The notes under the pieces were generated by a model. That model was not told the origin of the DNA. It did not search any database and saw only the letters and a program-made list of their open reading frames with translations. From Deferribacteres bacterium (GTDB lineage Bacteria > Thermosulfidibacterota > Thermosulfidibacteria > Thermosulfidibacterales > Thermosulfidibacteraceae), in NCBI GenBank assembly GCA_013153205.1, contig JAADEW010000087.1, positions 1 to 6,498 of the forward strand: DNA of 6,498 nucleotides, given 5' to 3'. Numbering within the stretch: the stretch's first letter is position 1; the number at the start of each line of letters is the position of its first letter. This document shows, piece by piece, positions 1-6,498 of the stretch. A program made the translations under genes and the position numbers.

Positions 1-1290
1 GGGATACTGCTGTCCATAGCCATATTTCCTCTGATAGCTCCTGAATTCTGGCACCACCACTTTCCCAAAATTTCGGCTTTCTGGGCTGTAATAGTGGCGA
101 TACCTCTGCTCATAGCCTACAAGGGAATGGCTGTTCACGAAATACTGCACATATACATCTCCGACTACATACCTTTTATAATTCTTCTGTGGTCCTTATA
201 CACAGTGGCGGGAGGAATACTTCTAAGGGGAACATTGAGAGGCACTCCCATAATAAACACCCTCATGCTGATTTTCGGAACGGCCATAGCATCGTGGATA
301 GGAACCACAGGCGCCGCAATGGTCCTTATAAGGCCCTTTTTGAGGGCAAACAACTACAGAAAATACAGAACCTATCAGATTATCTTCTTCATCTTTCTCA
401 TATGCAACATCGGCGGCTCCCTCACCCCTCTGGGAGACCCTCCGCTCTTTTTAGGCTTTCTCCACGGAGTACCTTTCTTCTGGACTTTCAAGATACTGCC
501 CCACTTTCTGCTGGCATCAGCCATACTCATAGCCCTGTTTTTCGTGGTTGACCTCTACTTCTACAAAAAGGAAAAGAATGTCCAGCCAGAGGACAAGGAG
601 AAACTTAAAATAGAAGGCCTCCACAACCTCATATTCCTTGCCGGAATCGTGGGTGCCGTCCTGTTCAGCGGTCTGGTGCACCTCGGCCACATAAAAATCC
701 TCGGAATTGAGAGGGAGACCTCCTCCGTCATAAGAGACATTGTGCTCATTATAATGGGAATATTATCGCTCAGAACGACATCCTGGGAAATAAGGAGAGG
801 CAACGACTTCACATGGTTCCCCATAAAAGAGGTGGCTTATCTCTTTGCAGGGATATTCATGACCATGATACCTCCGATAGCCATATTGAGAGCAGGCGAA
901 CAGGGAGCCTTGGGCTGGTTCATTGAGTCCATAAAAGAGCCCGCCCACTACTTCTGGGCAACGGGAATACTGTCAAGCTTTCTTGACAACGCTCCCACAT
1001 ACCTCACATTCCTGAACACCGCACTGGGAAGATTCTTTGCAGGAATGCCTGAGAAAGAAGCCATTCACATGCTCATCGCCCACAAGAGCCTCTACCTTGA
1101 GGCCATATCAGCAGGAGCCGTCTTCTTTGGAGCGAACACCTACATAGGAAACGCCCCCAACTTCATGGTGAGGTCCATAGCGGAAGAGGCAGGCGTTCCC
1201 ATGCCCAGCTTCTTTGGCTACATCATAAAATACTCACTGCCCATACTTATTCCGGTATTCGCTATAGTTACCCTGATATTCTTCCTGTAA
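1..1290 (+). CDS. Sodium:proton antiporter-like membrane protein (NhaD/ArsB-type ion transporter superfamily), 5' partial
   Basis: The frame is open from base 1 to the TAA at 1288-1290, giving 429 visible residues. A GTG at 94 is an internal valine, because the 31 codons before it already encode a hydrophobic helix (FPLIAPEFWHHH region) of the kind expected near the N-terminus of this family. I infer that a few dozen residues are missing. About ten hydrophobic segments are separated by short charged loops, with a longer hydrophilic Lys/Glu loop at about residues 188-206. Conserved-looking elements are GTTGAAMVLIRP (101-112), the helix-breaking NIGGSLTPLGDPP (136-148), SSFLDNAPT (325-333) and GANTYIGNAPN (377-387). 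The Asp, Asn and Gly-Pro motifs in two halves resemble the inverted-repeat hairpins of the ion-transporter superfamily. The likely role is inner-membrane Na+/H+ exchange; the ion is inferred from family resemblance, and another anion or cation is possible. The gene converges on rpoD with one base between the stops. Confidence 0.85.
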   Translation, partial: GILLSIAIFPLIAPEFWHHHFPKISAFWAVIVAIPLLIAYKGMAVHEILHIYISDYIPFIILLWSLYTVAGGILLRGTLRGTPIINTLMLIFGTAIASWIGTTGAAMVLIRPFLRANNYRKYRTYQIIFFIFLICNIGGSLTPLGDPPLFLGFLHGVPFFWTFKILPHFLLASAILIALFFVVDLYFYKKEKNVQPEDKEKLKIEGLHNLIFLAGIVGAVLFSGLVHLGHIKILGIERETSSVIRDIVLIIMGILSLRTTSWEIRRGNDFTWFPIKEVAYLFAGIFMTMIPPIAILRAGEQGALGWFIESIKEPAHYFWATGILSSFLDNAPTYLTFLNTALGRFFAGMPEKEAIHMLIAHKSLYLEAISAGAVFFGANTYIGNAPNFMVRSIAEEAGVPMPSFFGYIIKYSLPILIPVFAIVTLIFFL

Positions 1291-1291
1291 G

Positions 1292-3079
1292 CTAAAGCAA
1301 ATCGGACTCGGATATGTTTTTCAAAATGGACATGTCCACCGGGTTTCTCAGCTTCTTCAGGGCTTTTGCCTCTATCTGTCTGATTCTCTCTCTGGTCACT
1401 TTGAAGACCTTGCCCACTTCCTCAAGGGTATGCTCCGCATCCATATCTATGCCGAACCTCATCTTCAAAACGGTCTGCTCCCTTTCGGTCAGGGTGCTCA
1501 AAGCCTGATAAACCTTCTCCTTCAGCGCCTCAAGCACCGCCACCTCATCGGGCTTCTCTATGCTCCTGTCCTCAACAAAATCCCCCAGAGAGCTGTCCTC
1601 GTCATCACCGATGGGAGTCTCAAGGGAAACGGGCTCTTTCGCTATCTTGAAAATCTTCCTCACCTTGTCCACCGGCATGTCAGCCTTCTTTGCTATCTCT
1701 TCAGGGGTGGGCTCTCTTCCAAGCTCCTGATATAGCTGTCTCGCCGTTCGGACGAGCTTGTTTATGGTCTCTATCATGTGAACGGGAATCCTTATAGTCC
1801 TCGCCTGGTCGGCAATAGCCCTGGTTATAGCCTGTCTTATCCACCATGTAGCGTAGGTGGAAAACTTGTATCCACGCTGATACTCAAACTTCTCCACCGC
1901 CTTCATCAGGCCTATGTTGCCCTCCTGAATAAGGTCAAGAAGCTGTAAGCCCTTATTGGTGTATTTCTTGGCTATGCTCACCACGAGCCTCAGGTTGGCT
2001 TCAGCAAGAAGCCTTTTCGCTTCCTTCTCCTCCTTGAGCCCTTCTTCAATCTCTTTCAAAGCGGCTCTCAGCTCCTCTATCCTTACCGTTGACTCCTGCT
2101 CAATCTTTCTTATCTTGTCCTTTGACTCCTCCACCCGCTTTCTGAAGTCCAACAAAACTTCGTAATCCATTCCCGTTACCCTTTTGCACCTTTCGTTCCT
2201 TTCGTCTTCAGGCAGGGTCTCCATAAGCTCCATAAACTCTATAAAGGTTTCAGAAGGCATAAGGAGAATCTCCTCACATTTCCTCATCTCTTCCTGTGCC
2301 CTGTCCGCCTCCCTTACATACTTTCTTATAAGCTCCACAAGCCTTTCTATCTGAGAACTGGAAAGGCTCAATTCTCTAACGATTTCCACCATCTTCTTGC
2401 GCAGTTCTTCAACCTTGCCCTTCAACCCTTTCTCTTCTTTCTCACCCACACCAGAAAATATCTTCTTTTTTGCCGTCTCAAAGTCCTTAAAAAGCTCTTC
2501 AAGCTTTTTGACCTTGCTGAGAAATTTGTTCTTTTCCTTTTCAAGAAACTCAGGAGAGCTGTCATCAAGAATGAGGATGTCCTCTATGTCTATCTCACCG
2601 TTTTCCAGCCGCTCTCCAAGCTTTAGAAGCTCCCTTATGGTAAGGGGGATAGACATAACTGTGTTTATAGCCTTCATCCTGCCCGCTTCTATCTTTTTTG
2701 CCAGCTCTATCTCCTCCTCTCTGGAAAGAAGGGGAATGTTGCCCATCTCCTGAAGATACATTTTTACCGGGTCCGCCCCTCCGGATTCCCTGAAGGTATC
2801 CTCCTCTTCTTCACTCCAGAGAAGGATGCCGTCTCCCTCCTCCTCTATGTCCTCAACAACGGAAGCGGAAATTAGAGCCGCCGTAACCTCAGAAGGATTC
2901 TCCACCACCTGAATATCCATCTCCTCAAGGATGCGGGTAATCTCCTCAAGCTGTTTCTTGTCATCCATCTCAGAAGGCATAACCGACTTCAGCTCATCCA
3001 GAGTCACATACCCCTTCTTCTTGCCCATGCTGATTACCTTTCTGAGGTTCATAAGCTTAGCTGTTTCGGATATGTTCAT
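1292..3079 (-). CDS. rpoD: RNA polymerase primary sigma factor RpoD (sigma-70, group 1)
   Basis: This 595-residue protein directs core RNA polymerase to housekeeping promoters. All group 1 regions are visible in order: region 1.1 at about 10-60 (GYVTLDEL), an acidic linker at 76-95, region 1.2 at 102-133 (DPVKMYLQEMG), a long charged non-conserved region at about 134-352, region 2 at 355-430 and region 3 at 435-510. Region 2 includes the core-binding LLDLIQEGNIGLMKAVEKF (380-398) and the -10 melting/recognition helix KFSTYATWWIRQAITRAI (405-422). Region 3 holds the sigma-finger segment PIGDDEDSSLGDF (489-501). Region 4 is at 525-590, with the -35 helix-turn-helix VTRERIRQIEAKAL (561-574). The length is close to that of the 613-residue E. 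coli protein. The ATG start is set by its one-base overlap with the dnaG stop (TAATG) and by the G-rich ribosome site just before it. It is the last gene of the minus-strand cluster, and I saw no terminator hairpin after its TAG. No key element is missing. Confidence 0.98.
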   Translation of the reverse strand: MNISETAKLMNLRKVISMGKKKGYVTLDELKSVMPSEMDDKKQLEEITRILEEMDIQVVENPSEVTAALISASVVEDIEEEGDGILLWSEEEEDTFRESGGADPVKMYLQEMGNIPLLSREEEIELAKKIEAGRMKAINTVMSIPLTIRELLKLGERLENGEIDIEDILILDDSSPEFLEKEKNKFLSKVKKLEELFKDFETAKKKIFSGVGEKEEKGLKGKVEELRKKMVEIVRELSLSSSQIERLVELIRKYVREADRAQEEMRKCEEILLMPSETFIEFMELMETLPEDERNERCKRVTGMDYEVLLDFRKRVEESKDKIRKIEQESTVRIEELRAALKEIEEGLKEEKEAKRLLAEANLRLVVSIAKKYTNKGLQLLDLIQEGNIGLMKAVEKFEYQRGYKFSTYATWWIRQAITRAIADQARTIRIPVHMIETINKLVRTARQLYQELGREPTPEEIAKKADMPVDKVRKIFKIAKEPVSLETPIGDDEDSSLGDFVEDRSIEKPDEVAVLEALKEKVYQALSTLTEREQTVLKMRFGIDMDAEHTLEEVGKVFKVTRERIRQIEAKALKKLRNPVDMSILKNISESDLL

Positions 3080-4758
3080 TACATCCCCCCCTTAAGAAGC
3101 TTTAATTTTTCCAGATATTCCTGCTGTAGCTTCATGGACAGCTCCTTATCAGGCTCGCTTAAAAAAGCCCGTTTTAATCTTTCCACCTCAAACTCAAGGA
3201 ATCTCCTTTCAAATCTGGATATCAAATCGCCTTCCGGCAAATCCTCCTCACAAAAGAGGGCATTGCCCACAAACTTCATCTCCTCCTCGTCAAGGGCATC
3301 CAGAGCCGCCTCTACCCCGCCAGCCTCCTTTATCTTTCCGATTACGGAAGAGACGAATTCATCCTGAAAAACCTCCGGCTGAAGCTTATCCCACAGGTTT
3401 TCCATGAGCTGTCTGTTCCTAACTACCATCTTCAGAAAGCTCCTCTCCCAGGCAACTTCAGCCGCTTTAGGCTTTGAGTTTCCGTCTTCTTTCCTTTTTG
3501 CCGAAAAGCGCTTTCTGTCAAATCTTGACGCAATAGAGTCTGGAGACAGACCGAGTTTTGAAGAGACATAGGAGAAAAAAGACTCCAGAACCACCGAATC
3601 CTCAACCCCTTCAACCAGCTCCAGCACCTCGTCAACCAGCCTGCTTCTGGCAAGGGCACCTTCCGCTTCAGCCGATTTGAGCTTTATCACCAAATCCACA
3701 GGGGTAAGCGCCTCAGAAAGGAGCGCATCCAAATCCCTCCCGCTCCTGACAAAGCTGTCCGGGTCCTCTCCCTCAGGAAGGAGAGCCACCCTTGGTTCAA
3801 CGCCCATCCCGTAAAAGACCTTTGAAGCCCTCAAAGCGGCTCTTATACCGGCATCGTCTCCATCAAAGAGAAGGTAAACATTCTTCGTAAGACGAAGTAT
3901 CTTTTTCGCCTGCTCCGATGTGAATGCAGTGCCCAAAGCGGCAACTGCCTCTGTGTAGCCCTTTATGTGGAGGGATATAACATCCATGTAGCCTTCAACC
4001 ACTATAGCTCTGCCCTTCTGCTTTATCCCCTCCTTTGCCAGATGATAGGCATAAACCACCCTGCCCTTGTTGAAAATAGGCGTTTCAGGGGAATTGAGGT
4101 ATTTGGGCTCCCCTTTTCCCAGAATCCTGCCCCCAAAGGCTATAACCCTGCCCGCCCCGTCCCATATAGGAATGGTTATCCTGTTGACAAATTTACAGGA
4201 CAAAGTCCCGTTTCTTTCAGAGAAGAGGCCGCTTTCAATAAGCTCTTCCCTTTTAAAGCCCTTCTTCATCAAAGGAGAAGCCAAATCAAAGCCAGAAGGG
4301 GCAAAGCCTATTCTGAACCTCTCCCACCACGGAGGCGTTATGCCGCGAGAAATCAGGTATTCCCTTGCTCTCTTTCCCGCATCGGTTTTAAGGAACCGGC
4401 AGAACCACTCACACAGTATCTTGTGTATCTCCCTTAACCTGTTGGTATCCTCCTTCTCCCTGAAGTCCTCAAAAGAGACCTCCACCCCCGCCATTTCAGC
4501 GGCTTTGGCGAGGGCTTCTCTGAAGGATAAGTCCTCCATGAGCATGAGAAACTTCACCACATCCCCGCCCTTCCCGCACCCGAAACAGTAAAACATCTGT
4601 TTTTCAGGACTCACGGTAAAGGAAGGGGTCTTTTCCACATGGAAAGGGCACAGAGCCACATAATTCTTGCCTCTTTTTTTAAGGGGTAAATAGGTGGAAA
4701 TTACCTCTACTATGTCAAGACGGGACTTTACTTCATCTAATAGGGTCTCTATACCCAT
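3079..4758 (-). CDS. dnaG: DNA primase DnaG
   Basis: This 559-residue primase makes the short RNA primers used at the replication fork, normally recruited by the DnaB helicase. The N-terminal zinc-binding domain (about 1-95) has the CHC2 ligands C37, H40, C58 and C61 in CPFH and CFGC. The RNA polymerase core (about 105-350) carries RVIAFGGR (204-211) and KYLNSPETPIF (219-229). The TOPRIM metal-binding residues are E255 and D259 in VVEGYMDV, and D299 and D301 in LLFDGDDAG. A hydrophilic linker with many Lys/Arg lies at about 408-432. The C-terminal part (about 435-559) is helical and poorly conserved, as is usual for the DnaB-interacting domain. The length is slightly below the 581 residues of E. 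coli DnaG. The ATG start gives the usual N-terminus (helix, then DIVEVISTYLPLKKRG), but no AGGAGG-like site precedes it. It follows the GTPase gene by 65 bases and overlaps rpoD by one base. Confidence 0.98.
   Translation of the reverse strand: MGIETLLDEVKSRLDIVEVISTYLPLKKRGKNYVALCPFHVEKTPSFTVSPEKQMFYCFGCGKGGDVVKFLMLMEDLSFREALAKAAEMAGVEVSFEDFREKEDTNRLREIHKILCEWFCRFLKTDAGKRAREYLISRGITPPWWERFRIGFAPSGFDLASPLMKKGFKREELIESGLFSERNGTLSCKFVNRITIPIWDGAGRVIAFGGRILGKGEPKYLNSPETPIFNKGRVVYAYHLAKEGIKQKGRAIVVEGYMDVISLHIKGYTEAVAALGTAFTSEQAKKILRLTKNVYLLFDGDDAGIRAALRASKVFYGMGVEPRVALLPEGEDPDSFVRSGRDLDALLSEALTPVDLVIKLKSAEAEGALARSRLVDEVLELVEGVEDSVVLESFFSYVSSKLGLSPDSIASRFDRKRFSAKRKEDGNSKPKAAEVAWERSFLKMVVRNRQLMENLWDKLQPEVFQDEFVSSVIGKIKEAGGVEAALDALDEEEMKFVGNALFCEEDLPEGDLISRFERRFLEFEVERLKRAFLSEPDKELSMKLQQEYLEKLKLLKGGM
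3085..3093 (-). promoter_or_regulatory. G-rich ribosome binding site of rpoD inside the dnaG 3' end
   Basis: On the minus strand, AGGGGGGG (with further A on its 5' side) ends five bases before the rpoD ATG. It can pair with the anti-Shine-Dalgarno through G-C pairs plus one G-U wobble. The same bases encode the last Lys-Gly-Gly codons of DnaG, so rpoD translation is probably coupled to ribosomes finishing dnaG. The seven-G run also forms a zero-frame G GGG GGG slippery heptamer (see findings). The sequence is certain; its role in initiation is an inference from position. Confidence 0.6.
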
Positions 4759-4823
4759 ATCAGAGGTTTAAAATAAATCAAACTGGAAATATTGCAAGGG
4801 CAAAAATAAAAATCCTTTAAAAC
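4759..4823 (-). promoter_or_regulatory. AT-rich spacer before dnaG with a weak sigma-70-like promoter candidate
   Basis: These 65 bases are the only real gap in the cluster and are visibly richer in A/T than the genes. On the minus strand TTGCAA (4797-4792), a 16-base spacer and TATTTT (4775-4770) give a candidate -35/-10 pair, each matching four of six consensus bases. A start about 7 bases further on would leave only a handful of leader bases before the dnaG ATG. This would fit the absence of a Shine-Dalgarno, since the bases before the ATG read AAACCTCTGAT. Such weak matches are common by chance in AT-rich DNA. A T-rich stretch (minus strand, 4817-4801) follows the upstream stop codon but has no hairpin directly before it. 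Confidence 0.25.
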
Positions 4824-6498
4824 TTAAGAGGAGGCTATCTCTTTGAGGCTGTTCACAGCCTCTTCCAGCTCCCTTTTGAGAGCAGAAATTTTTGAGGTGT
4901 AAGCCTCAATCTCCTCCTCGCTCTTTTTCTTGAGCTCCAGAGCCCGTTTGACCGCCTCCTCAACGAAACTGATGGTCTCCTTCAGTTTTTCCCTCATACC
5001 CCAGCGAAGCTCCACGGCACTCCTGTTAATTCTATCCACAAAATCCGCTCTTATCCTCCCGCAGTTCATATCAACCTTTTCAGGAAGCTTTTTGCTCAGC
5101 TCACTCTTTATTTTGCGGTGAACAACGGCAGAAGGCAGAAAGCTGTAAGATATAAATTTGCCCACCCCTTCAGCAATATCCAGAAGCCTTGGCGGGTCGT
5201 CAAGCTTATACCACAGAGAGGACTCGCTGGTAATTTCTCTTTCCACGCTGAACCTTTCAAGGGAAACCTCAAAAATGTCCGCGGCAAGCTCCATCAACCT
5301 GTCTATTATGGCGTTTATCTTGTCGGAGAACCTTTTGGCAATTCTTCCGTATTCCTCGTTTATCTTCTCGTTCTCTGAAGAGACAAACCTGTCAAGTTCC
5401 TCCACAAGAAGCCTTTTCATAGCCTCATCCAGAATTCTGGACAGCTCTGTAGGGGGTTTGTGCTTGTTCTCCTCAAAAATCTCCATAAGCCTCTTAAATA
5501 TCCGGGAAACATTCTGCTTTTGAAAGCGCTCAACATCCATGTTGACGAGCTTCACGAGAGACTCTATCTCCCCCTTGAACAGAAACTCGCTGTCCCTTGC
5601 CTCCTGCTCTATCTCTTTCTTCAGATTCTCAAACTCAAGTATTCTGCTCTCCAGCTCACCCAGAGGGGTTAAAGCCGTCTTCAGCTCAAGCTCAGCCCTG
5701 AAAAGCTGAGTTGACAGGACTGAAAGCAACTTGTTCACAGAGGAGCGCAGAACCACCTGCGCCTTCTCCCTTAAAAGAAAATCCTCCAGCTCCCCTTCAA
5801 GACGCAGAATCCCGCTTCTTTTAACGAGCTCCTCATCCCCGTTTATCCTCCCCTCAAGAGCCATTCTGGCTGAAATGGGATATATGCTTAGTCCCTCCTT
5901 TCCCAAAAGCCTTTCCAGATTCTCCCTCACGAAAGAAAGCACATCCAAAAGCTCGTCCTGTGCAATGTAGTCAACCTTATTAAGAACGAAGAAAATCCTT
6001 TCCACATGGGGAAATATGTCTTTGAGAAATGCCGCCTCTTCCTTAGACAAAGGAGGGTCAACCGTCAGAAGGAAAACGGCGGCGTCCACCCTCGGGAGAA
6101 AGTCATAGGTGACATCGGTATTGTTATCGTAAAGGGAACCAACCCCCGGTGTATCAACCAGAATTATGCCTTTTTCAAGGAGGCTTCCCGGATAAAAGAC
6201 CCTGACATACTTTACCCCCTTCTCATTCGCCGGGTTTTCCTTTTCGGTCACGTAAAGCCTTATATCTTCAATGGGTATCTCTTTCACCTCTCCGCTGTGG
6301 AAAATTACCTCCGCCCTCTCCTTTTCCCCGTATTCTATGGCAGTTACAATTGAAGTAAGGGGAAGCACCGCCGAAGGAAGCAGTCTCTTTCCGAGAAGAG
6401 CATTGACAAAGGTGGTCTTTCCGCGTTTGAACTGTCCGAGGACCACGAGGTTGAATCTGTTCTCCTCAAGCTTTCTCTTCACCTCTTCAACAAGCTCC
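4824..6498 (-). CDS. Dynamin-like large GTPase (bacterial dynamin family), 5' partial
   Basis: The frame runs off the right edge. A GTG at 6482-6480 is not the true start, because codons for ELVEE precede it in frame and the P-loop would lie only 16 residues in, without the usual leading helix. Numbering from that GTG, the GTPase domain shows G1 GQFKRGKTT (16-24), G2 in PLTSIVT (41-47, likely T43), G3 DTPG (110-113), G4 NKVD (168-171) and a G5-like SAR (204-206). A long helical stalk rich in Lys/Glu fills about 240-420. A hydrophobic patch around FISYSFLPSAVV (443-454) followed by NCGRIRADFVDRI (473-485) matches the position of the membrane-binding paddle in bacterial dynamins. A coiled-coil tail ends at 552. 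Such proteins bind and remodel membranes in a GTP-dependent way from the cytoplasm; the precise role here is unknown. The gene lies 65 bases before dnaG on the same strand and is probably co-transcribed with it. Confidence 0.88.
   Translation of the reverse strand, partial: ELVEEVKRKLEENRFNLVVLGQFKRGKTTFVNALLGKRLLPSAVLPLTSIVTAIEYGEKERAEVIFHSGEVKEIPIEDIRLYVTEKENPANEKGVKYVRVFYPGSLLEKGIILVDTPGVGSLYDNNTDVTYDFLPRVDAAVFLLTVDPPLSKEEAAFLKDIFPHVERIFFVLNKVDYIAQDELLDVLSFVRENLERLLGKEGLSIYPISARMALEGRINGDEELVKRSGILRLEGELEDFLLREKAQVVLRSSVNKLLSVLSTQLFRAELELKTALTPLGELESRILEFENLKKEIEQEARDSEFLFKGEIESLVKLVNMDVERFQKQNVSRIFKRLMEIFEENKHKPPTELSRILDEAMKRLLVEELDRFVSSENEKINEEYGRIAKRFSDKINAIIDRLMELAADIFEVSLERFSVEREITSESSLWYKLDDPPRLLDIAEGVGKFISYSFLPSAVVHRKIKSELSKKLPEKVDMNCGRIRADFVDRINRSAVELRWGMREKLKETISFVEEAVKRALELKKKSEEEIEAYTSKISALKRELEEAVNSLKEIASS
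4845..4862 (-). other. GC-rich inverted repeat at the 3' end of the GTPase gene
   Basis: On the minus strand GAGGCTG-TGAA-CAGCCTC is a perfect 7-bp stem with a four-base loop (eight pairs if the loop closes to two). It lies inside the last codons of the GTPase gene, encoding EAVNSL, about 20 bases before the stop. A T-rich tract occurs only about 27 bases after the stem, so this is not a standard intrinsic terminator. A nearby AGCCTCCTCTT (4836-4826) could compete by pairing with AAGAGGCT of the 5' arm. A role in attenuation or mRNA end protection is possible but unproven, and it may simply be coding sequence. Confidence 0.3.

Noticed and set aside
94..96. GTG as the start of the membrane transporter
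   Set aside because: The frame is open all the way to base 1 and encodes hydrophobic, family-like sequence before it. The gene is truncated by the window edge.
1327..1338. 12-base perfect palindrome TGGACATGTCCA near the rpoD 3' end, considered as a terminator or operator
   Set aside because: It has no loop and no following T-tract, lies inside rpoD codons for the Val-Asp-Met-Ser segment, and a single short palindrome is expected by chance.
4067..4591. 174-codon plus-strand reading frame, and similar frames at 3967-4437, 5158-5523 and 2397-2753
   Set aside because: All lie antisense to well-supported genes. Their Ser/Phe/Leu-rich translations are what the complement of Lys/Glu-rich codons gives, and no domain is recognisable.
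6480..6482. GTG as the start of the dynamin-like GTPase
   Set aside because: In-frame codons continue to the window edge, and the P-loop would be unusually close to the N-terminus, so the true start is probably outside.
1..6498. Search for a new defence, CRISPR or mobile system
   Set aside because: No direct-repeat array, transposase, integrase, attachment site or toxin-antitoxin pair is visible. The genes are core housekeeping functions plus one transporter and one dynamin-like GTPase.

Overview
The window holds four protein-coding genes packed end to end. Both outer genes are cut by the window edges. I see no RNA genes, CRISPR array, insertion sequence, toxin-antitoxin pair or other mobile DNA. 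By eye the base composition is moderate in GC. Arginine is often AGA/AGG and isoleucine often ATA, and the soluble proteins are very rich in Lys and Glu. Together with a long sigma-70 non-conserved region, this suggests a Gram-negative-type bacterium, possibly thermophilic and anaerobic (for example Aquificota/Desulfurobacteriales, Nitrospirota or Desulfobacterota lineages). The lineage is an inference and is weakly held.

Layout. Bases 1-1290 (+) carry most of a polytopic membrane protein of the NhaD/ArsB-like ion-transporter superfamily; its N-terminus lies left of the window. It converges on a minus-strand cluster, with one base between the two stop codons. Read in the direction of transcription, that cluster is: a dynamin-like large GTPase (6498-4824, N-terminus outside the window), a 65-base AT-rich gap, DNA primase dnaG (4758-3079), and the primary sigma factor rpoD (3079-1292). 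The dnaG stop and rpoD start share one base (TAATG).

How the genes work together. dnaG-rpoD is the conserved core of the 'macromolecular synthesis' operon, which joins replication priming to housekeeping transcription. In E. coli the leading gene is rpsU; here the gene in front is a membrane-remodelling GTPase. The dnaG-rpoD junction is the most interesting spot. A run of seven G lies in the zero frame as a perfect slippery heptamer (G GGG GGG). It also serves as the likely Shine-Dalgarno of rpoD, and a -1 slip there would join DnaG in frame to RpoD. The window is otherwise ordinary core genome, and I found no convincing new defence or mobile system.
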